NCBI RefSeq assembly: GCF_000524195.1
Contig: NW_020170383.1
Span: 762,462-826,461, forward strand
Length of the DNA stretch: 64,000 nucleotides
Reading direction: 5' to 3'
From: Echinococcus granulosus
Lineage: Eukaryota > Platyhelminthes > Cestoda > Cyclophyllidea > Taeniidae
Shown here piece by piece: positions 46,539 through 60,700 of this stretch. Made by a program: the position numbers and the translations under genes. Within the stretch, counting starts at the first letter, position 1. Each line of letters starts with the position of its first letter. Below the pieces are notes generated by a model, which searched no databases, had not been told where the DNA came from, and saw only the letters and a list, made by a program, of their open reading frames with translations.

Positions 46539-49500
46539 GTTGCGATAAGAAGTTCAAATATACAGGCAGAGCAGAACCTCTACACAGCAAAAGTGCCACA
46601 ATTCCCCATGAAACCAAACCGCCCGCAAAATAACAATGAACGTGTAGAAAGAATCGCTTTATTAAAATAATGTGCAACCCTACAAAACTATAACAGACAA
46701 TCAAAAGCTGCATATTGAATTTATATTAATAAATTGAATTTAATTACATGATTTATGCTTAGGAGGTCCTTTTTGATTAATTTTGATTTGCTGATTACTC
46801 GATGTACATACTTTTTAAATGGTACGACAAAATCTCTATTCAAGCGCATTAACATTTGTTTGAGTCAACCACTACTGTGACATGCAAGCATGGTACACCG
46901 ACTTTGCAGCTGAGCATGCGTTGTTAATTCCCAAGGAGGAGACGTTCTCCCATGCACTTTTAATAATCTGTGGACCCCCACGCTACTCGGATGAAAGGTG
47001 TCTTCTTCTAGTTAGCCTTCTCAATCAAAGGACGCTGAAACCGAAGGTAGAGGGGACAAACAACGAATCCATTACAACTTCCGTAACGCATAACCTACTG
47101 GTGATGATCAGTACTTCAAACGATCTATAGAATTGCAAGACATTAAATACCACAAATGCCTTTTGGCAATTAGATTGTTTGATCACGTTTGTCATCTCAG
47201 GTATCAATTGCGTCAGTGCAAACTAGCTTGTTTAATTGAGCGAGAAGCAAAATTTCGGTAAATCTTGGGGAAGTCGTGCGAATTTTGCCACGAGTATTCG
47301 GGGTTTGTCTCAAAATTGCAATCGAAAGTCAGGAAATTGTGTTGTAGTGACGGAATATGATGAAGTACTATGAGTGTTTAACTCACAATTTGGGTTACAC
47401 CAGTACTTAGGTCCCTGCCGTCGTATTTCCTCTGGGTGGTGGGACCTCCTGGCCATGCCAGTAGACCCCCAGCCCTTCCGTACGTTGGAAGCATATTGTC
47501 CTAATAGCATAAATTCTTTCGAATACAGGCAAGACTTGGGCTCTACAATATGTTTGTTTTTATACTTAACCACTCGAGTCTTCTCTGAATTCGTCGCAGT
47601 CTCTAGCGATGTAGAAGACGACTTAGCATCGTCGTGCAGATGAGTTGAGAAGCCGCAAGCACAGCCATGCCGCTAATCGGAAGTAAGTACCAGGGAGACC
47701 GAAAAGTTCGCCTAGTTAAACGTGTGTGAAAACATCAAGCTCTCACGTCTGTGATCTCTCCATCCCTTTTCTACACTGACAACAAGCCACTTCTCTCTGT
47801 TGGTGTGCCTTATTACTAATTGTGCGAAAACTCGGAAAGCCAGGGTTTGTTGATTTACCGATGAAAGGATTATAATTGTTTCCGAACAGAAGCCGAGCGA
47901 AACAAGTGGTACGTTAAATACTAAAGGTCAATTTTTACGCTATTTTTGCTTAGGCTCTTGTTGCCCTAAACATTTCCGTAAAAACCCGCTTGCCTTAGTG
48001 TTTTGGTCAATGCCAAAATTCCTTCTCTTTAATTTGTTCTCTGTACTTCCTTCGTTAACGCCATTGATACAAGCTTTTCCCTTTAATGAAGCCAATTTGT
48101 TGGCATGATTATTTTCTCTACGCATACGAAATCCTCAGTGTGTTTAATTCTCTTACGTCACGGGTACAATGGCAAGAACAAGTGAAATGGGTTTAGGGGT
48201 TAATCAGTTCAACATAACCCTAATCATGGAAAAAATTGGGTGCTGAAAATCTTTTAATTTGTCCGGGGATCCGGGCATTATGATCTAGGATACGGGAATC
48301 TGTAAACCAAGTAATTCACTTTTTGTGCCTTTCCATTGCACTTTTGATTCGAAACCCAAATTCTGTTCCTGTACATCAAAATAATTGCAGCATAGTAAAT
48401 CACACTGATTTTGCGAAATCGCCTATCTCTTAAAGTCATGGTACTTTCCAATGCCTCGAATCTTCGCTAAAGCCTTTAACCTCTTTGTGTAGAACTCTGA
48501 TTTAGCGCCTAAAAACCGTATAACCTGGCATTTAGGTGCGGTTCGGCACCTCACCCATTTATTTATATTCACTCTGGTTGCATAGATCAACTGATGTAGC
48601 GACTTGATACTATGCCTACTATTCGAGCACTTCAATCTCCCAAAGTTGTACTCCCACTCTGTGGCATGGCCTTTAAACTATGCCAATTTTCTTTCCAGCC
48701 CTTCCTTACGTTAGTTGTGTACTTTAATGCATCCTACTTTGGCCTACCAAGACTTCAACCAAGCCCTTCATTAGTAATCAGAAGATGCGACAAAAAATTG
48801 AGCGTGCTTCACCAATTGTCATAACAGTACGCAAAACACATTTGATAAAATATCATTTAAATAGGTATCCGCAAAACAAATAGGACAATTTTGAATGAAT
48901 TTGTAACATTGTCGTCCCAGCATTCGCACAATACTGCCTGATTGCAAAAAACATGCACCTTTCTACAGAATTCTTAGTAATGTGCTTGTGGTCCGGATAC
49001 TACAGGTCTTATAACAGTTTCTGTTGCGGAGGCTTCAGCTCAACCGAATTAGTTATTAGGACACTTGCATCACTTTCGAAAAACCATTCTTTTACATTAA
49101 GGAATTTGAAAGCCGATCATTCTTTTTTACAGAGCATGTATTCACTGAATGATGTGGAATTCCGAATGTCTTGATAGTGTTATCCATTGAATCAAATAGT
49201 TTCTTTATTTTCATTCCTACGTAAATAAATCCGATGTGAGTGATTAAATCAGTATTTTCCAGGAGTCTTTATTTTTTTTTCAGTAGTGGTAGTCAGTCCC
49301 TTTTTTTACATCCTTTAGCGAAGCCTCTGTGCTTTCGTATTTGATTCTGGTTTAATACGTACTATTGTATGTTCACCATTATTTATCCTTAACTTGCTCC
49401 AGTTTCCCGGGATTCTGCATTGTTTAGCTTCTGTATCTGTGCCCTTAAAAAACAGAAGTTATAACGCTCATTTTGTGGAAAATTTACTTAAAGAAATTGT

Positions 49501-50249
49501 TTACAGACCCGAGATCGCACAAATGCGTCTCCTTAGCTGATTTTGTCTCGCCTTTCTGGGATGGCATGACAAATCCCTGTGGAAGTGAGATCTGTGTGTT
49601 AGGTGAATTTACTAACACCTCTCTGGACCGACTACTCGCATTAAGACTTATCTTTCCGTAAAATACATAAATCCTTTTATTAGCAGAAATTTTATTGAAG
49701 TACCTCCTGCTTATTAATAACTGGAACTTATTTGATGCGAACATTTTAGCCGTTTGATCATTTAAGCTGGGATTGGATACTACGCCCGAATAAACCTTTT
49801 GCGAAAATAGATATTGCTGTCAATGAATTCTCCAGCCATTTATTCAACTTCAATAGAAGAATAGCTGGTTTATGTTCTTACCCGCGTTTTCCTCACCCCC
49901 ACACTGGTGGCATAAAGTTTCACTTACACCGCCTCTGCTAATGGATCACCGGACCTTGTGCACATTTATGCCGTACCTACTTCCACACCTAGTCAGAAAT
50001 GATTGGGACTCTAAGTCGTTTGGAGTTAATCACAGCTATTATCAGCATCAATGGGTATATAAATGTGCGAAGGATTCTGGAATCTTCAGATAAAAGGGAA
50101 ATTATGAGTGAATGCGATACAAAAACCATGAGCTAAGTGCATAAGGTCAAGTGGACCCTTATCGTTAAAATATACAGGCGTTTCATGTAAGTTGTTCAAA
50201 GCATCTTGCGAGTGCCATTCAACTTAACTTAATCAATGTCTTAGAAGTA
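46539..50249. other. Region upstream of the MTMR gene and between genes
   Basis: The left end should contain the MTMR promoter and 5' UTR (minus strand). Unassigned open stretches lie at 46882-47130 (plus), 47310-47573 (minus) and 48423-48635 (minus). The last two look mildly protein-like and could be old transposon remnants, but no diagnostic motif is visible. Confidence 0.45.
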
Positions 50250-50445
50250 ATTGTAGGGCGAGACTCGCAGGTCTCCTCTTCCCTGTTCCTAGCGCTCTTA
50301 GAACAACCTGGTTGATTTAACTTCGACATATTTATTAGAGGGAATGAATTGGGAAACGACGACTCTTTCACCAGATTCGAATTGTAACCTTGCCTCCTCC
50401 ATGAAGGGTACCCTGAAACAATATAAGCATTACACAATCGCCAAA
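50250..50445 (+). repeat. Dispersed tRNA-like repeat, copy B (SINE candidate)
   Basis: Same orientation as copy A at 17756-17995. Shares TGTAGGGCGAGACTC, CCTGTTCCTA, GACATATTTATTA, AGATTCGAATT, CCTCCTCCATGAA and AAACAATATAAGCATT. It is about 45 bases shorter than copy A because of a deletion in the GC-rich tRNA-like arm upstream of the B-box-like block. Confidence 0.7.
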
Positions 50446-51736
50446 TAGATGCATTGCTGCACACTAAATTTCAAGCATAGGCAGCACATTTCCTAAGCTA
50501 ATGAAACTATTTTAAATGAATGTTTAGCTTCTGATTTGCATCTGAAGGCGCTAAATAGCATGTGAACATGGGAAAAACCCTATTCGTACGAAATGTTTAG
50601 TGAATCGCCATCATAGACTCCAAATGGTTGAACCCCTGCCACCAAAGTGACGCCCGAATTATAGGAGACTCCAAAAGGTGACTTCGTCAAAAGCAAAATC
50701 AGTGTATTAACAACCAACATCATAGTACATGAGAAATTAAGTGTCCAAGCAAGTATACAATACATACCTATTTGAATGTACCTTTCAGGTGACAGACCGT
50801 CAGATTACATAAACTTCGCGGCTAGGGGAACGTCGTTGGTTTCCAGAGATGAGACGAGCAATAGCCCCATAGAGTCATAATAAATTATGACCCATACCTA
50901 GGATGTCCATCTTTAGCCAATCTTCCTGATCCATGGATCAGAAACCGGAGGCAGAGGCGAAAAACAGCGACAAAATTGGAGTTGGAAGAATTTAATGTTT
51001 CAGAAAATTTATTGACATTAAGCACACTTACAAGCAACACATAACGCATTTAATTTTGTGTAAGTTCTATCTCTCGCCACCAAATTGATATCGCATAAAT
51101 GTCAATATGTTGAGAAATATAATTACACGTTTGTAAAAATACTGCGATTACAAATTCCTAAAATCAATACGTTCCATGGCTATTCGCGGTGTAGCTTTGT
51201 TTTGCACGCCAAAACAATAGCAAGTGGTGTTTTGTTTCATGATCACATTGAGTATTCTAGATGACTATTTAAATTTATCAACTCCGTCTTTTGCTTACCT
51301 GACCTTCAGTGTTATAAATCGCGCCATATATAGTTGAATTATCGTATGCCCGCTTTTACTTCGATGCGCTTGGCGTAACAGAATTTCCAACTGGTGTATC
51401 CTGCCTAAGTCTCACCTGGCACGTAAGCAGAAATATTTTGCCTTATTTTGTGAATGAAATTGGTATGTAAGTGCCCAAAAATATCGTAAAATATAATTTT
51501 GCTGAAAGTTTTTTATTTTCAGGTTTTACTTTATCAAATATCTGTAGATTTGGACATTAGCAGTCGTACTTCTTTGCCGTCACCTCACAGAATCGAAAAC
51601 CTATTTTACACGATTCTGTTTGTAACTAGTTGTTCTTTTCATCTATGCCTTATCTGAAATTTGATGTTACTTGAACCTTTAGTTGTTCTACTTTATTCTG
51701 AAACGAGCAACATTTGGTCTTGTTTTGAATCTTCAG
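50446..51736. other. Region upstream of the nuclear receptor
   Basis: AT-rich DNA expected to contain the receptor promoter or 5' UTR intron. The last bases form an acceptor-like TTGAATCTTCAG ending at 51736, six bases before the start ATG. A TATATA word lies near 51325. No other feature is supported. Confidence 0.45.
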
Positions 51737-51742
51737 ATTTCG

Positions 51743-54700
51743 ATGAATCAGTCGTATTTTCAGAATTTTCAAAGCTCTGCCTCTACCAGCAATTATACTG
51801 ATGCATCCAATTCTCAATCACAAAGCAGTAGCCTGTACTCCCCTAATTTCCCGAATAATGCAGCTATGACTCAAATTCAGCAGTCCAGTTACATGCGCCC
51901 AAACACTTTGGTTTCATTAAGCCCTAATGCTCCCTCTTCGAATTCAACGTATCCTGGGTTGTCCCGAGTCGCTAAAAGCGATTCTTCGCGTTTGGCTTTG
52001 GAGTATATTGGAGCAATGCCTCCAAGTCAAAATCAACATCTCCAAGCTGCAGCTGAAAATTCTCGGTCGACGACTTCAAATGCAAGTGCTTCTGCCGAAC
52101 ACGGATCACATCGTCATCAGGCTAACTATCCCTACCCAAATTCCATGGCCAACACTAATACGACTATACAGATTGCTGATAGCAGTCCAACTACAAGTTC
52201 CATAAGAGCCACTTACACACCGTGTCATGTTTGCGGTGACAAAGCCAGCGGGTATCATTATGGTGTTATTTCATGCGAAGGATGCAAGGTATGTTAGCCT
52301 CCTACATTACATCATTACAGTTAAGGGATGGAATACATAATAGTAGCCTTTGATTCTTGATGGTCACGTAGATGTTCGCTTATATTGAGAACGGGCATGG
52401 TTTCACATCATTTTATGTTGTATTTTAAGCTGGATGAAATGTCTTTCACCTTGAACATTCAAAAATCCTACTCTCTAAGATAATTCTAAATAAAACAGGC
52501 TTTGTTCGGTATCGAAGTCCGCTTTTCTATAACTTATGAATTGTCTTTCAGAACATTTGTAAAATTAAAATCCGAAATATGCTAGACTTAAGCGCGTGAA
52601 ATTGCATTTTGAAAATAGTGTTGATAACGCAATGTATTGAATCGTAAGGTTGGTTCATTCCGTCTCAACTACAATCGCTGCACCTGAAACCGGCTTTCAT
52701 AAATCCATCCATGTATTGTATGATGCGCCTACTGCTTTTACCCTCGGTCGTGGTTATGCTGATTATATTCCCTACTATTTGTACATTGAGCTCATTCGTT
52801 TGTTCTTTGAACTTGATTATTATTAATGATATCGAATCGGTGAAATTATTTTCGTTTGTAAGTCTCTGGTTTGCCTTTCAGGCCACCAAAAGCAATGATT
52901 GATAACTCACCGGTTCCCACCGGTGTGGTAGTGGTCTGTGTTATGGTTATTATCCATCTTAACGAAGTATTCATAGAAATATGCGTTGTGGACCTAAATA
53001 TGATTGTATATGTTCTGCGAGGAATTTCTCACATTTGATGTTGAAGTTATTTCACGCACCTCTAACCCTCCCGCATTCTGACATTTCTGCAAGTCGTTGT
53101 CCGTTGGGACCTCTGCAAGGTTTTTAGTCACGATGCAATTTACTCCTGCGGCCGTAAAACCCCCAAATCTATGTCAATATTATAAGAATTTCCCTTCCCG
53201 TAGGTCTTCTTAGCATTCATGACACGCCCCAGCGCACTCAAAAGACACGCTTCAGCACTGATTGTCATTTCGCTGTGATGGCACATCAATACACTCAATA
53301 TCGATCGCTTCATGTCAGTGATTGCTGGATGCACTCTTAGCTGCTGAATCGACGGCTTTTTGTGGTTGAAGCTGTTACTAATTCGCATCATATTACTTGC
53401 TTTCTAAATCACTTACGAAGATTTGGGTGGACAAAGCATTGAGCTTCATTAGTATCCAACAGCACTTCAACATGCATTGAATTCTCCGACGGAATTTCGA
53501 GTTACAAATGAAGGCCTCTAACATGCCATAACCACTTTGTTAAGAGACTGTGCAGTTGGCAACTTGATTTAGCTTCAGCTCCCATGAAGTTGTTATCGTT
53601 AGAATTGTTAATTTAACGCAAGGTGAATTCCAGTGAGTTGTCATTCGACTTTGCATCTATAATTTTCGACTGCATTGTCTCCCATAGATTACAATGGATT
53701 TCATGTTCTGGTGCAAAATACTTCACTTTCCGTACTAATTTGTACATATGCAAGATTTTTTTTTGTTGTGCTGGCTGTTTGACGTGTTGGAGTAATTAGA
53801 AAATAGGTATCCAGTTTAATCGTGATGTTTGTTAATAAGAGACTACGAGACTGTCGATCTACCCAATTGACACCGTTCAAATCCATGCGTCATGTGCGGC
53901 TGTGACAACTAATTGACACAGATTAGTCCATTGTGACAGCCTTGGTCGGTTGCTTGTGCAACTTCTATTTTCTCATCATCCTTTTTACGACTGAGATGGT
54001 ACATGATGTGGAAGCAGATATTGTGAATGTGAGAAAGGAGTGAAATGTAACGTGTAGAATTGCTGAATCAAGCAGTTTTAACTCTTCGGCCACTGCTGAA
54101 CTCAGCATTGCCTTAATGTCAAAAGCATAAATGTTGTGGTAAATTCATTCGGATTCACCAAACTATTTGCATTTTATCAACCCATTTAGTACTTGCAACT
54201 TTTTTATACAATTTTTCTGCATTACGTATTCAGGAGTGTAGTTTTTATTGTTCCGTTACATATTTATCAATCCTAGAAATGCTTATTCGTTCTGCTCCAG
54301 TTGCTTGCATTACCCTTTCAAAACTCAATCTAGTGTCTAGGGGAGATTTTGTATGAAGATTTTTTTTGTATCATTTTTTACCTGCAGCATATGACAAAGG
54401 ATAAGTTGATGATTTGTCATGCATTTTAGGTTGGGAGTAGTGAATACGCCTAGCTCCCTCCTTGTGTAATTGATCACCCTGATACTAGGCGTGGATGGGG
54501 CTTGAAATTTGCTTTGTCTTCCGTAGGGATTCTTCCGTCGAAGTATTCAGAAGCAGATCGAGTACAAATGTCTCCGAGAGGGAAAATGCACGGTGGTCCG
54601 TTTGAACCGCAATCGCTGTCAGTACTGCCGCTTCCGTAAGTGCATAGCCGTAGGAATGTCGAAGGACAGCGTGCGTTACGGTCGTATGCCGCGTCGCTCT

Positions 54701-57700
54701 AGTAGCCCCGACTCAGGTTCCATTAGGACACCGTCAGTGAATAGTCCATCACAAATGCAACAAAAAACGCCCACACACTCCTCACCCTCCTCCTCCGCCT
54801 GCGCTGCCGCCGCCCCCGCCTCCGTAGTCCCTCCTGCTGCCACTGCTGTCACAGAAACACCCACCTACCGGCAACCCAAAGATGCCAGTGAGGTTGCACT
54901 CTACAACATCGTCGTTACCGTCGCGAAGGCACACTTTAACCACTGTCCGTACACTGAGCAGCGTGTTAAGGCGCTTAAGACGATGAAAATTACTTTGGTA
55001 AGTCGTTTCTGGTGCATGTAGCGCACTTGTATTGGGCCGTGCCTAGGTAGTCCCAAGAGTCACCCTTGTCTGATGGCTCCCAGTATCATTCATCTTATTA
55101 CCAATTTCTTCGTCTCCACGCTGCTCTTTAAATACCTTAGCATAGTGGAATTGTTAGTAATAACCCTTCAAAAAGGCGCCAAGTTATTATTCAAAGTGAA
55201 TTAGTTAGAAAGTACACAACGCCACTTAACCTGTTTGGTCATTGCTTTAGCTAAAATGGTTATTTGTACCAAACCTACTAGACTACATCCACATTTGGAT
55301 ACTGGTTAAATCGCCATTTGTGGTGGAGTGGAGTGCTGCATTGTTTTGGGATTGATGTGTTTATTTGTTTACTCAGGTGCAATCTGCTTACCCGAATGCT
55401 TGTCGTAAACATTTGCCAACTCCTGTTCACATAGTTTGTGTCATTCCATCATCTGTCGGATTGCTATAGTTCTGGTTCGAAATTACAGTTAGATTGATTG
55501 GCCAGCTCTATTTATCTCAGTCATTTGATCCAGCTGGCGGTATCTCAGGTTCCCCCACTTTATAAGATGCGGACTGAGCACTTGGGCGATCAATTTAACA
55601 GTAGTATGACCCAACAATAAGCCTGGAGTACTCATACAGTAGAACTTTCTAAGTGTTTTTCAATATGCATACGCTGTGTTATATTCCGCCCGTCTGTCTT
55701 TATCAAGAGCTTATTAATGCATGAACACAAATGAATGCTATTACAAACGGGAATGTTCTAAAGCTTTATACACTGAGGTCAACCATTCACCTTTCTCATG
55801 ATTGTGCGCACTGTGCCTACGACGGTACTGGCTAAGATTGAATAGAACAGGTGCGCATCTGATTGAGGGTCTCACCATCGTCTCCCTTTCATCCGTCCTT
55901 ACGTTTAATAGCCGGCAGCAGATCACTATCTACTTATGCAAAACTCCGTGCTCTACCGCCATATTTTGGTAGCAGACACTTTTGATGGTATTCAGTTAGC
56001 TTGAAAATGGGATTGATCTTCTCTAGGAATGCTGTGTGATTGACCCGATGATGTGACTATAGGACTTAACTCTACTATCATGCATCCCACACACATGTAT
56101 TATGCAAACATTGCAATTCTTGCCGAGTATGCATAGCAGTCCCACCGTGTTCAATGGCATAATATAAACCTGCATCGTGATTTCATTCATATTGCCAAGA
56201 CCATTATTAAATCCGAGCTTCCTGAAGGCACGTAAGAAACCGCCGCTGTCGAAGCGATAAAAACGCTGACGCATTTAGCCAGTGTGCGGTTTATGGCTGT
56301 ACCACCCCTCTCTACTCCTCCATCCTTCTCCTCCCTCTCATCCACCCAGCACCTTGTGGTTACCTCCCCTAATTCGCAACCCAACTGGAGCTCGTACGCA
56401 TAATCGTAGAAAAGTCTTAACGGGGTACTTCGTTGTTCGTTTATTACGAAGCTGATTTTGAGTTAAACCATCCGTTTAAATCATGATTTACCTGAAGTCT
56501 GTCTTCTCGTTACGAGCAAAATACATGCTGTCCCGTAACATTTAGCTATAGATAAGCATTTATTTGTAAAATTTATGAATAATCGTCTATCATATTTTGT
56601 CATACATTGAGCTTGGAATGATAGTAATCTCATATTAAGTTGCCGACTGAGGTGTTCTGATGAGGCGATGGTTTTGCAGCGAACTACTTGCTTCAAAATG
56701 TGTCGCAATAACCAATTTAGCGGGTCAAAGTGATCCATTTCGAACAGTTATTATCAGAAGGAGGGTTTCGCGAGATTTCAATATTGTTCACTCACAATGA
56801 GTAAGCTACCAAGCATGCCCATACAAATCGCCTATTCGCAGAATTTCCTTGGTGTGGATCCTATATGGGCAAGCACGCTCGTACGTGCATGCAGCTAAGG
56901 TCATCGACTTGTGGACGAACATTTCATTTGCTGAGACGTGCCTACGCACGCACGTCGCGCGCTCTCCCAAAGCAGCGTTGGTACTGCGGCTGGGTGCGCA
57001 CGTGCATCCCTAAGGTCATCTGCGCCCTCTCTATGGCTTCCTCTCTCTCTCTCTTCTGCACGCATGCGTCTTCTCTCTCATCTGCCTGTGTGCGGATGAG
57101 CGTGTGCGTGCGCGCGCGCTCGTGGGTGTGGGGCTGTGGCCCGTGTTTTTGGCCTATTGCTGAGAAAATCGATGACGTAATGGACATGTGTTCGTACCCG
57201 GCCGCTGCCACCGCCACATCACATCAAACATCCTCGGTTAATAACTCACTCCACAATTCTGTAGCGAAACTAAACTTCGATGTATTAACCAAGGCGACCC
57301 TCTACCCAGGCATTGTTTCTTTAACTAATTATGCCAGTTTTATGGTCTCTATTAGTGGTATGTCGAAACTTAATGCATTTTTTTGTCTCTCGAACCCAAA
57401 TACTATGGTGGTGACAGGTTTAGACGTTATCTGACGTCCCATTCGAGCATATATCAATGATTCTCAGTGCGTTGATTAATTGTGCCATAAAAAGGAATCT
57501 GCGGTTCCCTTTATATCTGATCAGTGGCTAATTTTCGTGTCAGTGTGTCAACCACAAAACTGGTGTACTTTGTTGGTTTTACGGTCGTGTTTTTTCAAAC
57601 CTGCTAAAGTTAACGCCGGGTGACCTTTGACCCGAAGTCTGTGTGCATGCGTCAAAATAGTAATAATCCGTGTTGTGATGGTAATTATGCCACTGTCCTT

Positions 57701-60700
57701 TTATATACACACGAAATCAGTTTGGTGACTAAGGGGGCACAGACAGATTGTTCATTTTCGGTTGAGTCCAAATCCAACATGATCGTAAGTAGCTTGTCAT
57801 GGTAACCGAAGCGTTGAAATCCGATTCTATTTTGTTCTACCTCTAATGGAAACACCAATAAGATTTATGGAAGGTGAATATTATCTTCTTCTTAAATGAA
57901 CTTTTATATTCGGTTGGCTATAACCACCAACTCCAGTTGACCTTGCTATGTGTGACCCTAATGCTTCAGTAAAGGACATTTGCCCCGTTGAATAAGGAAT
58001 TGTTTTTATCGTTACATTGATATGTCATATAAAGCAATTTCCCAGTAAATTTATAAATAAATTTGGCGGATTTCGGTACTGCACATTTCCCATCCAAGCC
58101 TCCATCAGTTGAACTTCAGATTGAGCCTACGTATTCCGGTGATTTATTTTCGTTTTAAGGATTTTGGAGCTCAAGGATCTTACTACGGTTTAATGGAACT
58201 AGTTGCACCTCCATTTCGCTGCATTAGGTAATGACGTTCAATTTTCGTGTTTTAGTGTAATCCATGTGTTCGTTTGCCAAATCTGCTGACGAACACACGA
58301 CTGAGTCTAAGCCTTATAATTAAACCCTAAAATAGTGCACGCTTCTATTCTGATGCCGGCTTCGTACTTGTACAAATATACATTGCTATAGTTGAGTAAT
58401 AACTCGGAGCTTTCTCCGTGAATTAAAGGATAGTACTACCGTTATAGTGCTCGGTAGACGGGTTATTAAATATGATGCATTGATTCACACATTCACCCCT
58501 ACTATTGACTAGTTCATACCACCAAGTGTTAACTTTATTGTAAGTGGACATGCGGTGGTGTTTAAGCACAAGTCTAGAGCGTCTGTTCACTTTTCCGGAT
58601 AATCTCTTCGGTGGAAAAGGACAAAAGTAGCACATAAATCATTAAATTACTCATTCTCCCCATGCATACTTCTAAAACACCCTTCTACGCGGGACATCCG
58701 GTGAAATTGTGAGAGTTCTACTTCAAACGCTGAAATACCCATTTGTATTACTCGCTCATGGGACAGCCAAATTAGTATCTTGTCGCGTCGATGGTAGGGC
58801 TTGGTTTTAGTTTTCTCGGCCCGAATCTCATTAGTCGTACCGGACGGTCAGAAGAACACCATCGCCGTTCTATGCTGATTCGTTAATTTTATGGTAAACA
58901 GCTAGTCTGATTTGTGGTTAGACTATTTGAGATGAATTACAACCAAGCACATTGGCATTGCCTGTTTCTTTCAAATATTTGCAAGTAAGTAAAGTCCACG
59001 CTATACACAGTTATTTATGGGTGCAAACATCCACCGGTGGTGATATTTTAAATTCGAATAACGGAGAACATTTTTTAGAAAGCGAACAGGCTGTAATGAT
59101 TTAAACATGCTGTTTGAAATAGTCAATGGAATGGAGGAATCGCAGTAGAAAGTAAAGTTAAGTCGAGGAAACATTCCTCCGCATTTGCACTTTAACTCAT
59201 GTACGATTCCGGCGTGTCAGGATACCACTACCCACTATTCCCCTCGCTCAGGTGAGCACACCTGACTAGGTCATTCAAGTGGGCTTTTAATGCGTGCCCA
59301 TGACGTGAAAATTTCAACATACCACAGTGACCCCGAGACAGACGTCTGGCGTGTGTAGGTGTGCTGTCGTGCGTTGTAGTAAAACATTTATCTTTGACTC
59401 ACTCAGTTAAATTATGCACACATGACCAGGATTCTTCAAGCACTTTTAAACGGTATTTAATGCAGTCGGTTTTCATGCAGAAAGCATTCAATTTATCTCC
59501 TAAAATATGTAACTAATCGTGGCGACTGCATTGTGGGACATCCTAATTTTGCCGCCAAAATCCTATTCTAAATTGAAAGTTGCGCTGAAAAACCCGCATA
59601 TTGGGATGATTTGGGAGCTATTTAATTCATTTCACTCCGCTTAACTATTTTACTGATGGTGGTAGAGATGCGCGAAAGAGTTAGCAGGCGCACCCCATTT
59701 GTCGCAGTGCGCGTGCGCGCCGTGTCGACTTTCTTGTGTGCGCAAACCGTGTTCTCCGTGTTGATTGGCTGAGCGCGTTGGCGCGCCCGTCTGCTTTACG
59801 CTCTCACGTGGGGTAGGGATAGGAATACATCCACGCGAGAATTGCGAAGTGCCGATTGGTCCACACTTGCACAGCCGCGGTGCAACTTATTGTTGTGTAG
59901 ATATGTGCCGGGCGCGGGGGTGTAGGCAGCAAATTTTCATTTGGCTACACACTTGAAACAACATCAGATTTATCCGCTGGGCTGGCAACGACCAAATGAC
60001 TTGCCATAGATGCTCTTTTTGATACAACACACCTTTAATCACCGTTACTTTTAGTCCATCAATTCATAAATCTGATGGATAATTGATTTCTCCAAATCAT
60101 CTCTTTTCAATCCTAGTTGGTAGCATGCAAGTGATGAAACTTCATATTCAAACCCAACTAAATAAGTAAGAAGTCGATTAAACTCCGCTAGTAAATTGGG
60201 ATTAATTGGGCAGGAATATTTTATTTGTTGCGTCACTTAAGAATGATGCTGTGTTCTTCCACGTTGTCTAGTCAGGTAAGTTTAGCATTGGGCTGTCTTG
60301 GTGATAAATTCCCATAACTGTGGGTTTTACTACTTGGCAAATACTTTTAAACTAATGAATAGTCAAAATGATGAAATTCAATATTCCCAGATCATTCATT
60401 AAGCTGGGTAATGATGGTAACTCGCCAATTATTAACATGTTGCAACTCATCAAAGTAATCATCGCTGAATGTCCATAAAGGCTCAACATGCTTGCACAAG
60501 CTTCTGTGCGGTGTCTTTGCCGCGGTTTTGATGCGATGACAATGTCCTGTAACCAGCTTTGGAGCTGGTCCCCTGGTGACTGGCTGTGTTCTGTCGCTCC
60601 ATTCCAACTACTCGCACACGCATTCACTGCCTGGATGTCTTATCATTATGTCATTTTTCGCGCAAATTTAAGCAAGGGCGAGGTGACGGAGTGGTGAGAG

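Noticed and set aside
56865..57434. 189-codon open frame in the receptor intron
   Set aside because: It runs through the GT/CpG-rich tract, which has few stop codons by composition; the opposite strand is open as well, and no domain is seen.
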